Below, in pieces: positions 12,151 through 24,117 of a stretch of DNA of 64,000 nt (its first letter is position 1; the number at the start of each line of letters is the position of its first letter). The notes beneath the pieces were generated by a model. It was not told the origin of the DNA. It worked only from the letters and a program-made list of their open reading frames with translations, and ran no database searches. The stretch comes from Plasmodium brasilianum (taxonomy: Eukaryota; Apicomplexa; Aconoidasida; Haemosporida; Plasmodiidae). The stretch lies in contig NC_090127.1 of NCBI RefSeq assembly GCF_023973825.1, positions 1,212,001 to 1,276,000 of the forward strand, in the 5' to 3' direction. The position numbers were made by a program, and so were the translations under genes.

Positions 12151-13012
12151 ATAAAAGAAAAGACGGAAGAGATAAAAATAAAAGAAATAAAAAAAGGAAA
12201 AACGTACATCTCCGTAATGTTATTGAATTAGGTAGAGGAAGTTCTATTACTATACGAGTAATTTTTTTAAAGCGCAATAAACTAAATAGATAGTGACAAA
12301 TGCAAATATACACGAATATATACAGATGTACATTTGAATGTATATAAGTACACATATACATTTACATATATATACACATATACATTTACATATATATACA
12401 CATATACATTTACATATATATATACATAAATGATGCGTTTACATAATTAAGTGTACGCCTGTTAGGAAAACTTTATATTAAAAATTATTTAGAGCTACGT
12501 TCATATAAATCATAACAAAATGTTTATGGATGATACATCCAGTGAACTCTTTACATTATGTCCAATACATTTGTTAGTTATTATGAGTGTAGTTATTTTA
12601 TTTTTTTTTTAAATGGATTGGGAAAAAATATTAATTTTTTCATCATATGTAAATAAACATGTATTTTGACATCTCTTTTTAATAAAAAAAATAAAAAAAG
12701 TACTTACATATTTTTTGTTTTTTTGTTTTTTTGTTTTTTTGTTTTTTTATTTTTTGTTTTTTTGTTTTTCTTTTTTTTTGATTTTTTTAATTCTTTATTC
12801 TATCATTCTTTTTGGCTAATTATTAAATAGCTATAATTACACATAGGGGGTAATAATACAAAAACGATTTGGGGGAAAATATGATTGCAAAAAATGAAAC
12901 ATAAAAAAAGGAGAAAAAATAAAGAATAAGGAAAACAGTATACATGTGATAGTTTAGTAAAGAAAAAACGAAAATAGCAAAAAAGGGGCATTATTAATAC
13001 ATACATATAGTA

Positions 13013-13057
<45 letters not shown>

Positions 13058-13199
13058 TAATACATTATGAATGTACTATTTTTTCCTTTTGATTTTTCTA
13101 TATACTCATTGTTCGTTGCATTAACTTTTTTTTTATAAAATTTTATATTTACTCGTACATGACGTGTTAAATGTATTTACGATCGTGTATAACAGTAAG

Positions 13200-13269
<70 letters not shown>

Positions 13270-14105
13270 GCATATACATATACATATGCATATACATATA
13301 CATATGCATATACATATGCATATACATATACATATATGTAAGATGGATGTATGCTCATTAAAAATATACACAAATTTTTTTTTTTAAAAAAGAAAAATAG
13401 TACAAATATTTATTTTAAATTTGAATAACTAAAATAATTTGTATAAAAAAAAAAAAAAATTTCTTGTTAAAAGGAAAAAAGATAAATTCGTTTTTTATCA
13501 AAATATTTTAGAGTTTTTAAGAAAAAATGTATGGTTAATTTTTTTGTAGTTAAAAGATTTATTTTTTAATATCCATTTATATCATTTATATATTTATACA
13601 TTATTTTTCAGAAGAAATGAGTAAAGAAAAATGTAATAAAATGTACTTTTATTTAAATATTCATAATATATATATATATATATACTTACATAAACATACA
13701 TTTTAGAAGCGTATTATTCATATGTATATACATATATATATTTATATATATACATACATAAATGAACACAAGTGAGAACTAAAATGGCAAAACTGAGAAC
13801 GAATTAGATAAATATATTGAGAATTACAAAAGAAAAATTCAAAGTTATTGTATTTTTATTGTACACTATTTATATGACGTATTAAGAAAAAACTGTACTA
13901 GTATTATATGTACATATATACGTATATATGTATATATATATTTTATATATACTTATGTAGTACAAATTTTAAATATAGTTATACATCATATATATAATAC
14001 ATATATATGTATAAGTATACGTGTACGTACATGTACGCTGAATATTCAAGTACATAATAATATTCTATGCATATTTATTTTAACTATAATAAATAATAAT
14101 AATAA

Positions 14106-14139
<34 letters not shown>

Positions 14140-14439
14140 CATTTAAAAGAGAACATAAGGAAAGGTACAGTAATTACCTATTTGATGAGAATATATGATA
14201 TATATTTATATATAATAAGTTAATATATGCAGTAAGTATATATAAGTACATATATAAAGTATATATATATTTTGAGTAACTGATTGCAGCTTTTTTAAGA
14301 AAATTGTTTTTACATAGCCCCACAATTATGACCATAAAATTTTCTTTATATGTATCTAAAAAAAAAAGTACGATTTAAAAATTAAATTTTTAATTTATAA
14401 GTAGTTATTTAAAATAGTAAAATAGGATAAAGTAAAATA

Positions 14440-14625
14440 AGATACAGTAAATTAAGAGAAAAAATAAGATATAGTAAATTAAGAGAAAAAATAAGATATA
14501 GTAAATTAAGAGAAAAAATAAGATATAGTAAATTAAGAGAAAAAGTAAGATATAGTAAATTAAGAGAAAAAGTAAGATATAGTAAATTAAGAGAAAAAGT
14601 AAGATATAGTAAAATAAGAAAAAAA
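14440..14625. repeat. 27-bp minisatellite
   Basis: Six to seven copies of a 27-bp unit containing AAGATATAGTAAATTAAGAG followed by A-rich sequence. Copies differ by ATAAG versus GTAAG. Confidence 0.9.
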
Positions 14626-14834
14626 AAGAGAGAGGAAAAAAGAAGATTAATAATAAAGTGTATAAGAAAAAAAATTCTAAAAAAAAAAAAAAAATTAAGT
14701 ACATATTAATATAACCATAAAAGATTGAAAAGAAAAATAATTAATATAAAACTGAACAGTAAAAATTGAACAGAGTAAAAATAAAGAAGAATCAAAATTA
14801 AGTATAACAAAATAAAGTAGATATCACCTTTTAC

Positions 14835-14942
14835 ATGAAACAGGAGCAGGATTCGTTATTTAAAAAAAAAGATATATTATTTCAAGTTAGTTCGGACTAT
14901 TTGATAATTATTAAAAATAAAACAGTGCCTCTAGCTTATTAA
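14835..14942 (+). other. 35-codon upstream ORF or alternative first exon
   Basis: ATG at 14835 to TAA at 14940-14942 encodes 35 residues ending KTVPLAY, in otherwise non-coding AT-rich DNA. It ends 33 bp before the ATG at 14976. It contains a possible donor (CAA|GTTAGT at 14886) in phase with exon 2 of the methyltransferase gene, so it may be that gene's true first exon. Confidence 0.45.
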
Positions 14943-17780
14943 CCTTAAATTTTTTTTTTAACGTTTTATGTTAAAATGGTAAGTCGGAACAACTATATAT
15001 ATATATATATATATATATTATTTGTATAATAGTAGCAATAGTAGTAAGATGCATACGAATATGTGTACATGACTTTGTATTTGTTTAACTATCTATTATG
15101 TACATACATATGCCTGTGCGTTTTCACGAAGATACGTGGAAAAGGTGATAATAAGAAAATCAGAAAATCAGAAAATTAGAAAATTAGAAAATTAGAAAAT
15201 TAGAAAATCAGCACGGAAGTAGCGGCTCTACATATACGCGCATATCTATATATATACATATACGTATGTATGCATGGATGGGCGTATTGTTGCTGCGTGT
15301 TATGCTACATCAGCTTGCATATATCTATATATATATATATATATATGTTTATGTATATACCATTTTTAGTCATAAATATACACGCCTGTTTTTTCCCTTA
15401 TTTTTTATGTAACAATTTGTGCACAAAAATTAAGATAATCCTTAAGCGTTTATATATTTATTTTATTCAAGTTGTTTCATTACATTCAGTCCAAAATATT
15501 TTTTTTTTTTGTATTTACTTATTCGTGTTTCATTTTGCTCTGTTTATTTATCCATCTTTCGTGTTTGTATAATATATACTCATAACGGGTGCATAATTAT
15601 AATAACAGTGTGTAAACAATATATGCTTGCATCATTTTTATGTTTGTTTTACTGCGTACACTGCAGTGATTATATGCGCGCTTTATGCAATGCGTTAAAT
15701 TTTTTGGCATAGTACTTGTATCAATTTAATTTTTAATTATTATTTATTAATTTTTTGTTCATTTTTTGTTCATTTTTTGTTCATTTTTTGTTCATTTTTT
15801 TTTTTCTCTCCCCCCTTTGTACAGAGAATATTACTGTTCGGAGATGAAAACTTTAGCTTCTGTAACGGATTTTTGTTGGAGCATGAAAACGACATAGTAG
15901 AAGTTTGTAGTTGTTTGAAAGAAAATGAGTTAAAACAGGAAAGTAAAAACAATATACAATCATTATATAAGAATGTAGTAATTCATTATGGTATTAATCC
16001 TGTTCAACTAAAATCGAAATTTCCTCCAAATACATTTGATGAACTGTATTATATTTTACCTGGATTGTCATTTCACGGATATCCAGATTTTATTGATCCA
16101 CAAACAGAAATGTTTAAGTTACGTTTACATTTATTTTGTTTTAGTTTTTTAAAAAGTAGTAAAAATATAATAAAGCCGGATGGTTACGTCTATTTACTAT
16201 TCCCGGAGGATAATTCTAGTAGTGATGATAATAATAATAGCGGAAGTAGCATCAATAATAATAATAATAGTAACAATAATAGTAACAATAATAGCAGTGT
16301 TAACAATAACGCTGCTGCTAATAATAATGATAACAATAGTAGTAATAAAAATGCTTTATCAGCACACGGTAGCACAGATGTGCATAACAAGAAATCGAAA
16401 CTACCCTTTTTATCCATAGAACCGAAAAAATTAGCTAAATTTTGTAATGTGTATAGAGATAATAGCAAGGATTATAAACTAAATTTTTCTGCATACTCTA
16501 ATTGGCTGCCTGTTCTATTTAACATGCCAATTGTAAATGAATTTCCCGAGTGGATTAAGACGTGTAAATATTACTGCTTTAAGATGACAGAGCTAGCCAA
16601 TAATAACAGTAACATGAGTAGTAATAATAAGAATAAAAGTAATAAAGTAAGTAACACATCTGAGGATACTACCAATATTGATACTGACCAAAATGGTAGT
16701 AATATCATGAACAAGAAAAACGATGAAAGTAATAATCAATTGAATAGTTCCGTTTGCGGAAATCAGGAAGAGAAACGACAAGATGATGACAATGAAAATG
16801 CTAGTGGAAATGTAAACGTTAAGGATGGTGCAAACGAGAGAAATAAAGATAATAACAACGAAAGTAATAAAGACAGTAAAAAGGACAGCAATAAAGATAA
16901 CAATAGTGATAGCAACACGAACAATAATAAGGACAACAATATAGATAACAATAAGGACAGAAATGATCAGAACAGTGGGGAGAATGACGAATCAAGGGAA
17001 AAAGTAGAAGATCCAGATGAATATAACGTTTTGAAAATTCCTCCGCAAGTATTTGATTATCCAATCGAAAAGTTGGGTCATGTAAATGAATGCTTTTTGT
17101 TTAAATTATATTCAGTTAATAGTAAAAGTATTTTAATTTCTCGACTTACACTTAAATATGATCCAAGAATATCTGGATGGAAAGGGGATAACAAAATGAA
17201 AAAAGATATGATGAATAATATGTCTATGAATATGAACAATATGAATATGAACAATATGAATATGAATAATATGAACATGAATAATATGAACATGAATAAT
17301 ATGAACATGAATAATATGAACATGATGAAAAATATGAACAATGTAATGAATGTTATTAAATATAAAGGAGGGAAATATAAAAACAAACCATCGAAAAATG
17401 ATTTCCAACAACAATATAAAAATAATCTTATGCAAAATAATATGAATTATGGATTAAATAAAAAAGGAAATATGAACCTACCTCCACCTCCTCCTACAAA
17501 TTTAACCATGCAACCAAATAATGTTAATATACCTAATCAAAATATGAATTATAAACAAGGAAATTTTCCATTTGTTAATAATTTTAAGGGTATTCCTAAT
17601 AACTTATCACAGAATGTTCAAAACAGCATGCCTACTATTCCTATTAATGTTAATCCAAATCTTTCTACTAATATGATGAACCCTTATATTAATGGAGCCT
17701 ATAACAACAACATGAGGAATAACATGTACCAACAGAGCATTCCTGTGCCACCCCCAATGAACAACTATAACAAAAAGTAA
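14835..17780 (+). CDS. DUF2431/BMT5-like Rossmann-fold methyltransferase, spliced start
   Basis: The BMT5 family methylates N3 of a uridine in large-subunit rRNA using SAM. Exon 2 (15825-17780) begins RILLFGDENFSF, the family's N-terminal strand and SAM loop (usually ILLxGDGxFSF). It continues with FDELYYILPGLSFHGYPD and KPDGYVYLLFPED, as in the family core. The core is interrupted by Asn/Ser/Asp-rich inserts (about 16205-16360 and 16595-17010), with conserved-looking blocks between them. A 17-fold Asn/Met stretch and a Pro/Asn-rich tail follow. Two starts fit phase 0. One is an ATG-only exon at 14976-14978 before donor GTAAGT (652 residues). The other is exon 14835-14885 (MKQEQDSLFKKKDILFQ) before GTTAGT (668 residues). 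The open frame from 15777 reads through the intron's pyrimidine tract and is unlikely. Family assignment is by motif only. Confidence 0.72.
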
Positions 17781-18060
17781 ATACAGCAGCTTAGTCCATA
17801 TGTTATATGTATACCTATGTATATGTGTTTATATGTGTGTTTATGTATATATACGTATGTATTATATTGTATATATCGGCATATTTGCTTGAGTAGGTGG
17901 TTATATATGTTTTTGTATATATATATATATATATATGTAGTTATGTAAACAACACACTTGCGCATCTTGTATTCTTAAGGAAGTTTCCAATTATCGAGTC
18001 TTCATGTTTAATGATTTTTGTGAAAACCATTTTCCCGTTTGGTGTGAAAAAGAGGGGGGA

Positions 18061-18105
<45 letters not shown>

Positions 18106-19064
18106 GAGAAGAAAGGGAAAGAAATTTTCTTTTCATTTTTTACATTTGTATATAGTAATCATTCCTTTTGATGATAAATTTTTTTTAGTTTTAAGAAAAT
18201 TTTAAAAATTAATTTTTAGAGCTATATAATGAAAAAAAGGCAAAATTTTTTTTTTTTTTTATTTCGCCTTTCCCCCCGTGTGCAATTGTATATTGTATAA
18301 TGGTGTACCGCGTGCATGTATGTCCAACTTCTCTTAAGTGTTACCACTTATCGTATTTAATTTTGTATATGTAGTAAATATTGTATATATATATTTATTC
18401 CTAAATGCATACATGATGTGCTTGAATATATTTATATGTGTAATGTGTGTGCTGTGGTTAATCAGAGTGTGTGTACCTTTCAGCTGTTTATAAATTTTTA
18501 AGAATACATATGCTTATTAATACATGAATATATTAGTTGTTCAAAAAAATAAGTGTATATCCTTTTTTTTTAAATATAGGATGATTTACATTTTGTCATG
18601 TTTTTGGTGTATTAGTTTGACAATTTGCTCGTATACTGTCCATACCTTGCTACGTATACATTACATGTATATATATATATATATATATATACGTGCAAAC
18701 ATACTTACGTACGTACATATCGATACGCTTGTGTGTATATGTATGTATATATATACGTATATATCTGAAGATACATAAATATGTTGTATGTGCAATATAT
18801 ATATGAACATTTATTATATAAGTGTAAATATATATGTACAAATCTGATTAAAAACATTTGTGTACAATTCATTGTATATAAAAGAAAAAATAAAATAAGA
18901 AATTGAGCTAGAGAGAATAAGCGAATGAAGAAGAGATCAAGAAAATGCGAAATGAATGTTGCTCATACTGTGCATTTTGGTATATTTATTTTAATAATTT
19001 AATTTTTTTTTTTTTTTTATCTCCGTGTTTTATTTTTTATGTTAGAATTTATCAAGGACATAAT
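17781..19064. other. Intergenic, AT-rich
   Basis: 3' region of the methyltransferase gene and 5' region of the next candidate gene. It contains (TA)n tracts (17915-17937, 18665-18692), an A-rich run of about 36 at 18063-18100, and no supported gene. A GT...AG-like pair at 18979 and 19044 could be a 5'-UTR intron of the next gene. Confidence 0.5.
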
Positions 19065-20473
19065 ATGAATATAAAAAGAAAAAATGATTTGTATAATTGT
19101 GAAAACATGGAAAGAAGTTACGACAATTACAACATGAAGGTAAAATTTATATAAGAAATGCATGATGCATCCTTTATTGTACTGTACTGAACGTTTTTGT
19201 ATTTTTGAAAAATAATGATACATACATGTATGAATATAATATATATATATATATATATATAATACTTATGTATATGTGCTTTTTTTTTCTTTTTTTTTTT
19301 TTATCCATACAATATAGCTTTATATTTAATTATATATACCTGTATTGTTTTATTTTGTTTTATATTCCTTTTGTTTGTTTTTATTTTTTAGGATAATTAC
19401 AAAGCGGATGATGATAATAGTAATTATTCACCCCCCCCTTCTTAATAATTTTTTAACATTACATATGTACATAAGTATACATATATGTATAGATGCGTAT
19501 TTATGTATATATATATGTGTGTATATATTTATATAGATAGATAACTAATGACTTTGCAAGTCTTTACATGTGTAAATTCGTAAAAAAAATTTTGATGAGT
19601 AACTAAAAGACATACGAACACACAAACACACAAACACACACCAACTTATTAAAATGAACATAGAAAAATAATTATTGAAATTTTATTGTACACGTTGTTC
19701 TTTAATTTAATAGACAAAATAAAATAAAAAAATATAGAAAAGCGTAAATTATAACGTAATAATGAATAAATTTATTAACACTAATAGAGTGGCATGTAAT
19801 TTTAAAATATGTGGATGTTTCAAATTCCATCCATTCATGAATAAAGCTATCTAAGCTCGTTAAATATAAATGCAGCTTTTGCGAAATTAAAAAAAGATAT
19901 TTATGTGTATATGTATAAATGTTGTATGTTTGTATGTATTATGTATGTATGTTTGTATGTATTATGTATGTATGTTTGTATGTATTATGTATTATGTATG
20001 TATGTTTGTATGTATTATGTATGCATGTTTGTGTGTATGTATGTATGTATGTATGCATATATACACGTTTTAATATTATTTTCCATTTCAGATATAAATA
20101 CCGTTAATATATACAATGATGATTACGAGTTTGATCATTGTGATTACAACTCGAGAAATGTAAAGAATATTCATAGCAAAAATGCTGAAGATCCTGACTA
20201 TTACTTGTAATAAATGAAATATTTAAAAAAGGAGGAAAAAAAATGAATAAACAAGTGAATGATCAAAAGTATAAATTGCATAAATGCATGAGAATAGAAA
20301 CAAAAAAACAAAAGAAAGAATATACGTGAAGAAAAATGTGAAAAAAAATTAAAAAAATTCAATGGTATTTATAAAAATGTGTACATATATATAATTTTTT
20401 TTTTTTTTTTTTTTTACTTTTTTCTAGCTTGAAACAAAGATTGAGAGAATCGAACCACTATGGTACTTATTAG
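19065..20473 (+). CDS. Candidate four-exon hydrophilic protein, 87 residues
   Basis: Not recognised. Proposed exons are 19065-19139, 19392-19419, 20092-20206 and 20428-20473 (264 nt). Each junction has GT and a pyrimidine-AG acceptor, and all phases agree (0, 1, 2). The product starts MNIKRKNDLYNCENMERSYD, is rich in Asn, Asp and Tyr, and ends LKQRLRESNHYGTY. No hydrophobic segment is present, so a soluble protein is expected. Intron 2 carries TGTA-type repeats. Without the last intron the protein would end DPDYYL at 20209. The phase consistency argues for a real gene; the short exons leave doubt. Confidence 0.42.
19925..20060. repeat. TATG/TTTG microsatellite in intron
   Basis: Imperfect TGTATGTATTATGTATGTTT units upstream of the acceptor at 20091. 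Confidence 0.85.
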
Positions 20474-21592
20474 AAAAAGGTTACCACTATAATTATGGAC
20501 ATTAATATATTTTAAATTTATGTAATTATCTCTTTTTTAATTTTCAGTATTTTGTATAATTGTTTACTTATTTAGAAATTCTTTTTCCATTACACATATA
20601 TATTTGTACTATTTTAAAAGCGACTTGCTTTTTTTTTTTTTTTATTAAATTTTATAATAAATACTATATATATATGTATAAATTTTTTTTAACATATTTT
20701 TTCAAGCGTATAATAATAAGTGTTGTCCTTAAATGAAAATTTATAAATTTGTCCTAAGAAAGTTTCTTATTTATTCATATAAACATAAACAGCAAAAAAA
20801 AAAAGAAAAAAAGGTAAGAAAAAATCAAACGAAAAAGAAATAAAAAAAAAACAAAAAAACAAATCCGAATAAAACAAAACAAAACAAAATAAAACAAAAC
20901 AAAACAAAACAAAATAAAACAAAACAAAACAAAACAAAACAAAATAAAACAAAACAAAACAGAACAAAACAAAACAAAACAGAACAAAACAAAACAAAAC
21001 AGAATAAAACAAAATAAAACAAAAAAAGAACTTATAATATTAATTTTAAAATGATCTATACCTATGTAAAAATTCCCGCATATTTTATATGTATAATAAT
21101 AGTAAATGAAATAATTTGCATATATTTTTGAGAATAGTTTTTTCACACCCCAAAGTGTTATGCCTTAAGAGTATACATCAAAAAACTTCTCTTTTGTGGA
21201 TTATTAAATTTCATGAACAAAAAAAAAAAGGTAATTTGTAAAATATTCGTTTCAAATTTTATTTAAAAAATGTGTAGATATTTTGGAAGGTTGACAGTTG
21301 AAGGACGATTAGTGAACACAATAATTGCTTCGTACAAAAAGGTGTATATATTTATTATTAAAAAATTGATATTTCAAAAATTTAATAATTATTTTAAAAG
21401 TTCAATTTATAAAAATATATTAATGTATTCTCTTTTTTTTTTTTTTTCGTAATTATTAAATAAAAAACTTTTTAAAAAAAAAGGTCTATTGTTCAAAAAG
21501 TTGGTCTCTAAATAAAAAAATTCGCTATGACAAAATATAGTGTACACACACATATAAACAGTATTACAACCCCATACGCACTGTAAATATAC

Positions 21593-21650
<58 letters not shown>

Positions 21651-21754
21651 CGTACTGCACCCTTTTGATGCGTTTATGTAAATTGCAGTAAAATCATTTG
21701 TCTTACTAAAAGTTATTTACGTATTACTTATGCACACACACATATATATACCCA

Positions 21755-21794
<40 letters not shown>

Positions 21795-22261
21795 TAATAT
21801 TACATGAGAGAATGTTCAAAATTGATAGGGTCTATTACTACTATAATAAATAGGAAGGAATGCGAACTCTAAGTAAATAATAAAATGCTTGTTGATTTAA
21901 AAAATGGGGGGAGAAAAAGTAACATATTAAAAGTACTCTCTGGTATTCATAAACACATACATAAAACATAAATACATACATATAGTATACATTAATAAAA
22001 TCTATAAATGGTCAACAATAATGAAACATGAATACATAAACACCAGATGAGTAAACATGAATAAGTGCATATAAACATAAATATATATATACACACATAT
22101 ATTATCTATATTTATTATACATATTACATATGTATATATATATATATATATATTTTATACTGCACATACATTTCTACAAATAAGCTTTGCACACGTGTTG
22201 CGATTAATTTTTGTCCTTATTTAAAAATAGAAATAAAAAAGTAAAACATGAACTCTCACGT
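20474..22261. other. Convergent intergenic region
   Basis: 3' flanks of the 19-kb candidate gene (+) and the nucleoplasmin-like gene (-). It contains the AAAAC array and several (TA)n tracts (21598-21650, 21758-21787, 22133-22153). A non-repetitive island at about 21140-21340 is open on both strands for about 25 codons but cannot be assigned. Confidence 0.55.
20860..21030. repeat. AAAAC pentanucleotide array
   Basis: About thirty AAAAC units with AAAAT and AGAAC variants. Antisense frames give Phe/Leu/Cys polymers. Confidence 0.93.
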
Positions 22262-23950
22262 TTATTTCAAGGATACAGTTTGGCTATCATTATCAAATTT
22301 AAAAACGCCTGAACGCTTTTTAATAAAGAAACCTAATTTAACTTTGAGTCCTTCTGGTTTCTTTACCTTTCCTAACTCGGTTAATTTACTCTTTCCATTT
22401 TTTTTTAAAAATGCAACAAGATCTTTTTCAAATTGACTTTCATCACCTAATTTTGTTTTTTTAGATGGTGCATCATTTTTATTATCTAAAGATCTTTTAT
22501 TTTTATTCTTTTTTTGTCCTTTTTCTTTTTTATCTCCTTTATTTTTTGTACCTGCATCCTCTTCGTCTTCATCTCCTTCTTCCTCTTCCTCATCTTCATC
22601 CCCTTCTTCTTCGTCTTCGTCTTCATCCCCCTCTTCATCTTCTTCTTCATCCTCTTCCTCACCTTCTTCATCATCATCTTCTTCATCATCATCTTCGTCT
22701 TCATCATCTTCATCATCATCGTCATCTTCTTCATCCTCTTCATCATCATTTTTACCAACGTTTGTTTCATCATCTTCATCAGCTGCTGTATCTTTTTTTT
22801 TTTTATTAAGTCCATTTGAAAGTGAATTTTTTAATGTATTTTTTTTTGTTAACATTCTTACTTCCTCATTTTCATATTCATCATCTTCTTCAAACTCCTC
22901 TTCATCTTCATCTAAATTATCTTGACCAAATGAAACTTCATAATAACCAACAATATGTACTTCATTTGCACTTCCACTTGTTTTTATTTTTACATCATTT
23001 TCCAACATCAAAAATATATCTAATGCAGTATCTTCGCATACGTTTTTCTGTAAACAGCAAATATTATAACAGCCATTTGCATCTTCTACCTGTACATATA
23101 ACTTTCCTTCATCTTGTGGATTGTTTAAACATGCCCTTGACAGGTGAATAACTGAATACCCGTCCTTAATTTCTGGAACTACCGTTTCGTCCGCTTTTAT
23201 CACTTTGCCTGTTCATTAAAAAAAAAAAAAAAAACAACATAAGCATTTATTAGCCGCTCATAAATGATCATATTTACAGTTCATAATTACGGAATGTACA
23301 TACATTATCCATGCATAAATATTTACACAGAACATAAATGTGAACCGTGCATAAATTTTCACATGTACAATTGAAATATATGAACAGTGCATAAATTTTC
23401 ACATGCACAAATGAAATATATGAACAGTGCATATATTTTCACATGTACAATTTAAATATATGAACGGTGCGTAAATTTTCACATGTACCATTGAAATATA
23501 TTAACTGCGCATAAATTTTCACACTTACACTATAAATGTATTAACCATGTTCACATACATAATTACAATGTAAACATTTTAAACATTCATACATGAGCAC
23601 TTTTACAATGTTGAGTGTACGCCATTGTATATATGTTCACTATATGTACATGTGAATATACATATATATATATATATATATATGTACATATGTATGTATA
23701 TATGCGTACACATACAGCACATATATAAACATGCTTACAAAATTCATTTATATTTACTCATAAACCATGCATAAGTTAGTAAAAAAAAAAAAAAAAAAAA
23801 AAAGTCAATCTTATCCAATTAAATTAAACCCTAGTTAATATGTACCTTAAGCATATTCACAATGGTGTATAGCATATGTATAAGATAAAGTACACGCGCA
23901 TTTACAGTATGCATATATATATTATATATGTAAATGTATACATATAATCA

Positions 23951-24002
<52 letters not shown>

Positions 24003-24117
24003 TATATTTAAAATGTAGAGTATGTAATTATTCCTTTTTTAAAATACATTATCTAATATAGAACAAATAGCATCATACATTTTTGAGTTGTTTAATTATA
24101 TACTTACCGTAAAACAT
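22262..24117 (-). CDS. Nucleoplasmin-like (NPL) domain acidic nuclear protein
   Basis: NPL proteins (plant HD2 histone deacetylases, FKBP39/46-type immunophilins) are nuclear or nucleolar histone chaperones. Exon 1 is only 10 nt (24117-24108, ATGTTTTACG before GTAAGT). Exon 2 is 23208-22262. Joined, they give 318 residues starting MFYGKVIKADETV, which matches the MFWG-type start of NPL domains and confirms the tiny exon. Residues 1-100 form the NPL domain (YSVIHLSRACL, GKLYVQVED, VHIVGYYEVSFG). A long Asp/Glu tract (about 105-235) follows, then a Lys-rich nuclear-signal-like patch. A C-terminal region of about 60 residues (FEKDLVAFLKKNGKSKLTEL...VFKFDNDSQTVSLK) may be a small helical domain. 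No FKBP domain is present. The 0.9-kb intron carries a 40-bp minisatellite. Confidence 0.88.
23341..23525. repeat. 40-bp minisatellite in the NPL gene intron
   Basis: Five diverged copies of a 40-bp unit (TGAACAGTGCATAAATTTTC then ACATGTACAATTGAAATATA), starting at 23341, 23381, 23421, 23461 and 23501. Confidence 0.92.

Larger units (their letters stand above)
10744..14834. other. Long intergenic region, repeat-rich
   Basis: Four kilobases with no recognised gene. It holds poly(T) and (TA)n tracts, TTA repeats (11755-11790), an AAAATG hexamer array (12054-12150), a 24-bp CATATACATTTACATATATA array (12350-12425), TTTTTTG repeats (12713-12775), a TA/CATATG block (13199-13340) and a 27-bp minisatellite (14440-14620). 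A 42-codon open stretch at 11436-11561 has coding-like composition but no start and no partner exon. Confidence 0.6.

Noticed and set aside
22465..22819. Frames opposite and offset to the acidic tract of the NPL gene
   Set aside because: Shadows of a GAA/GAT-rich coding repeat.
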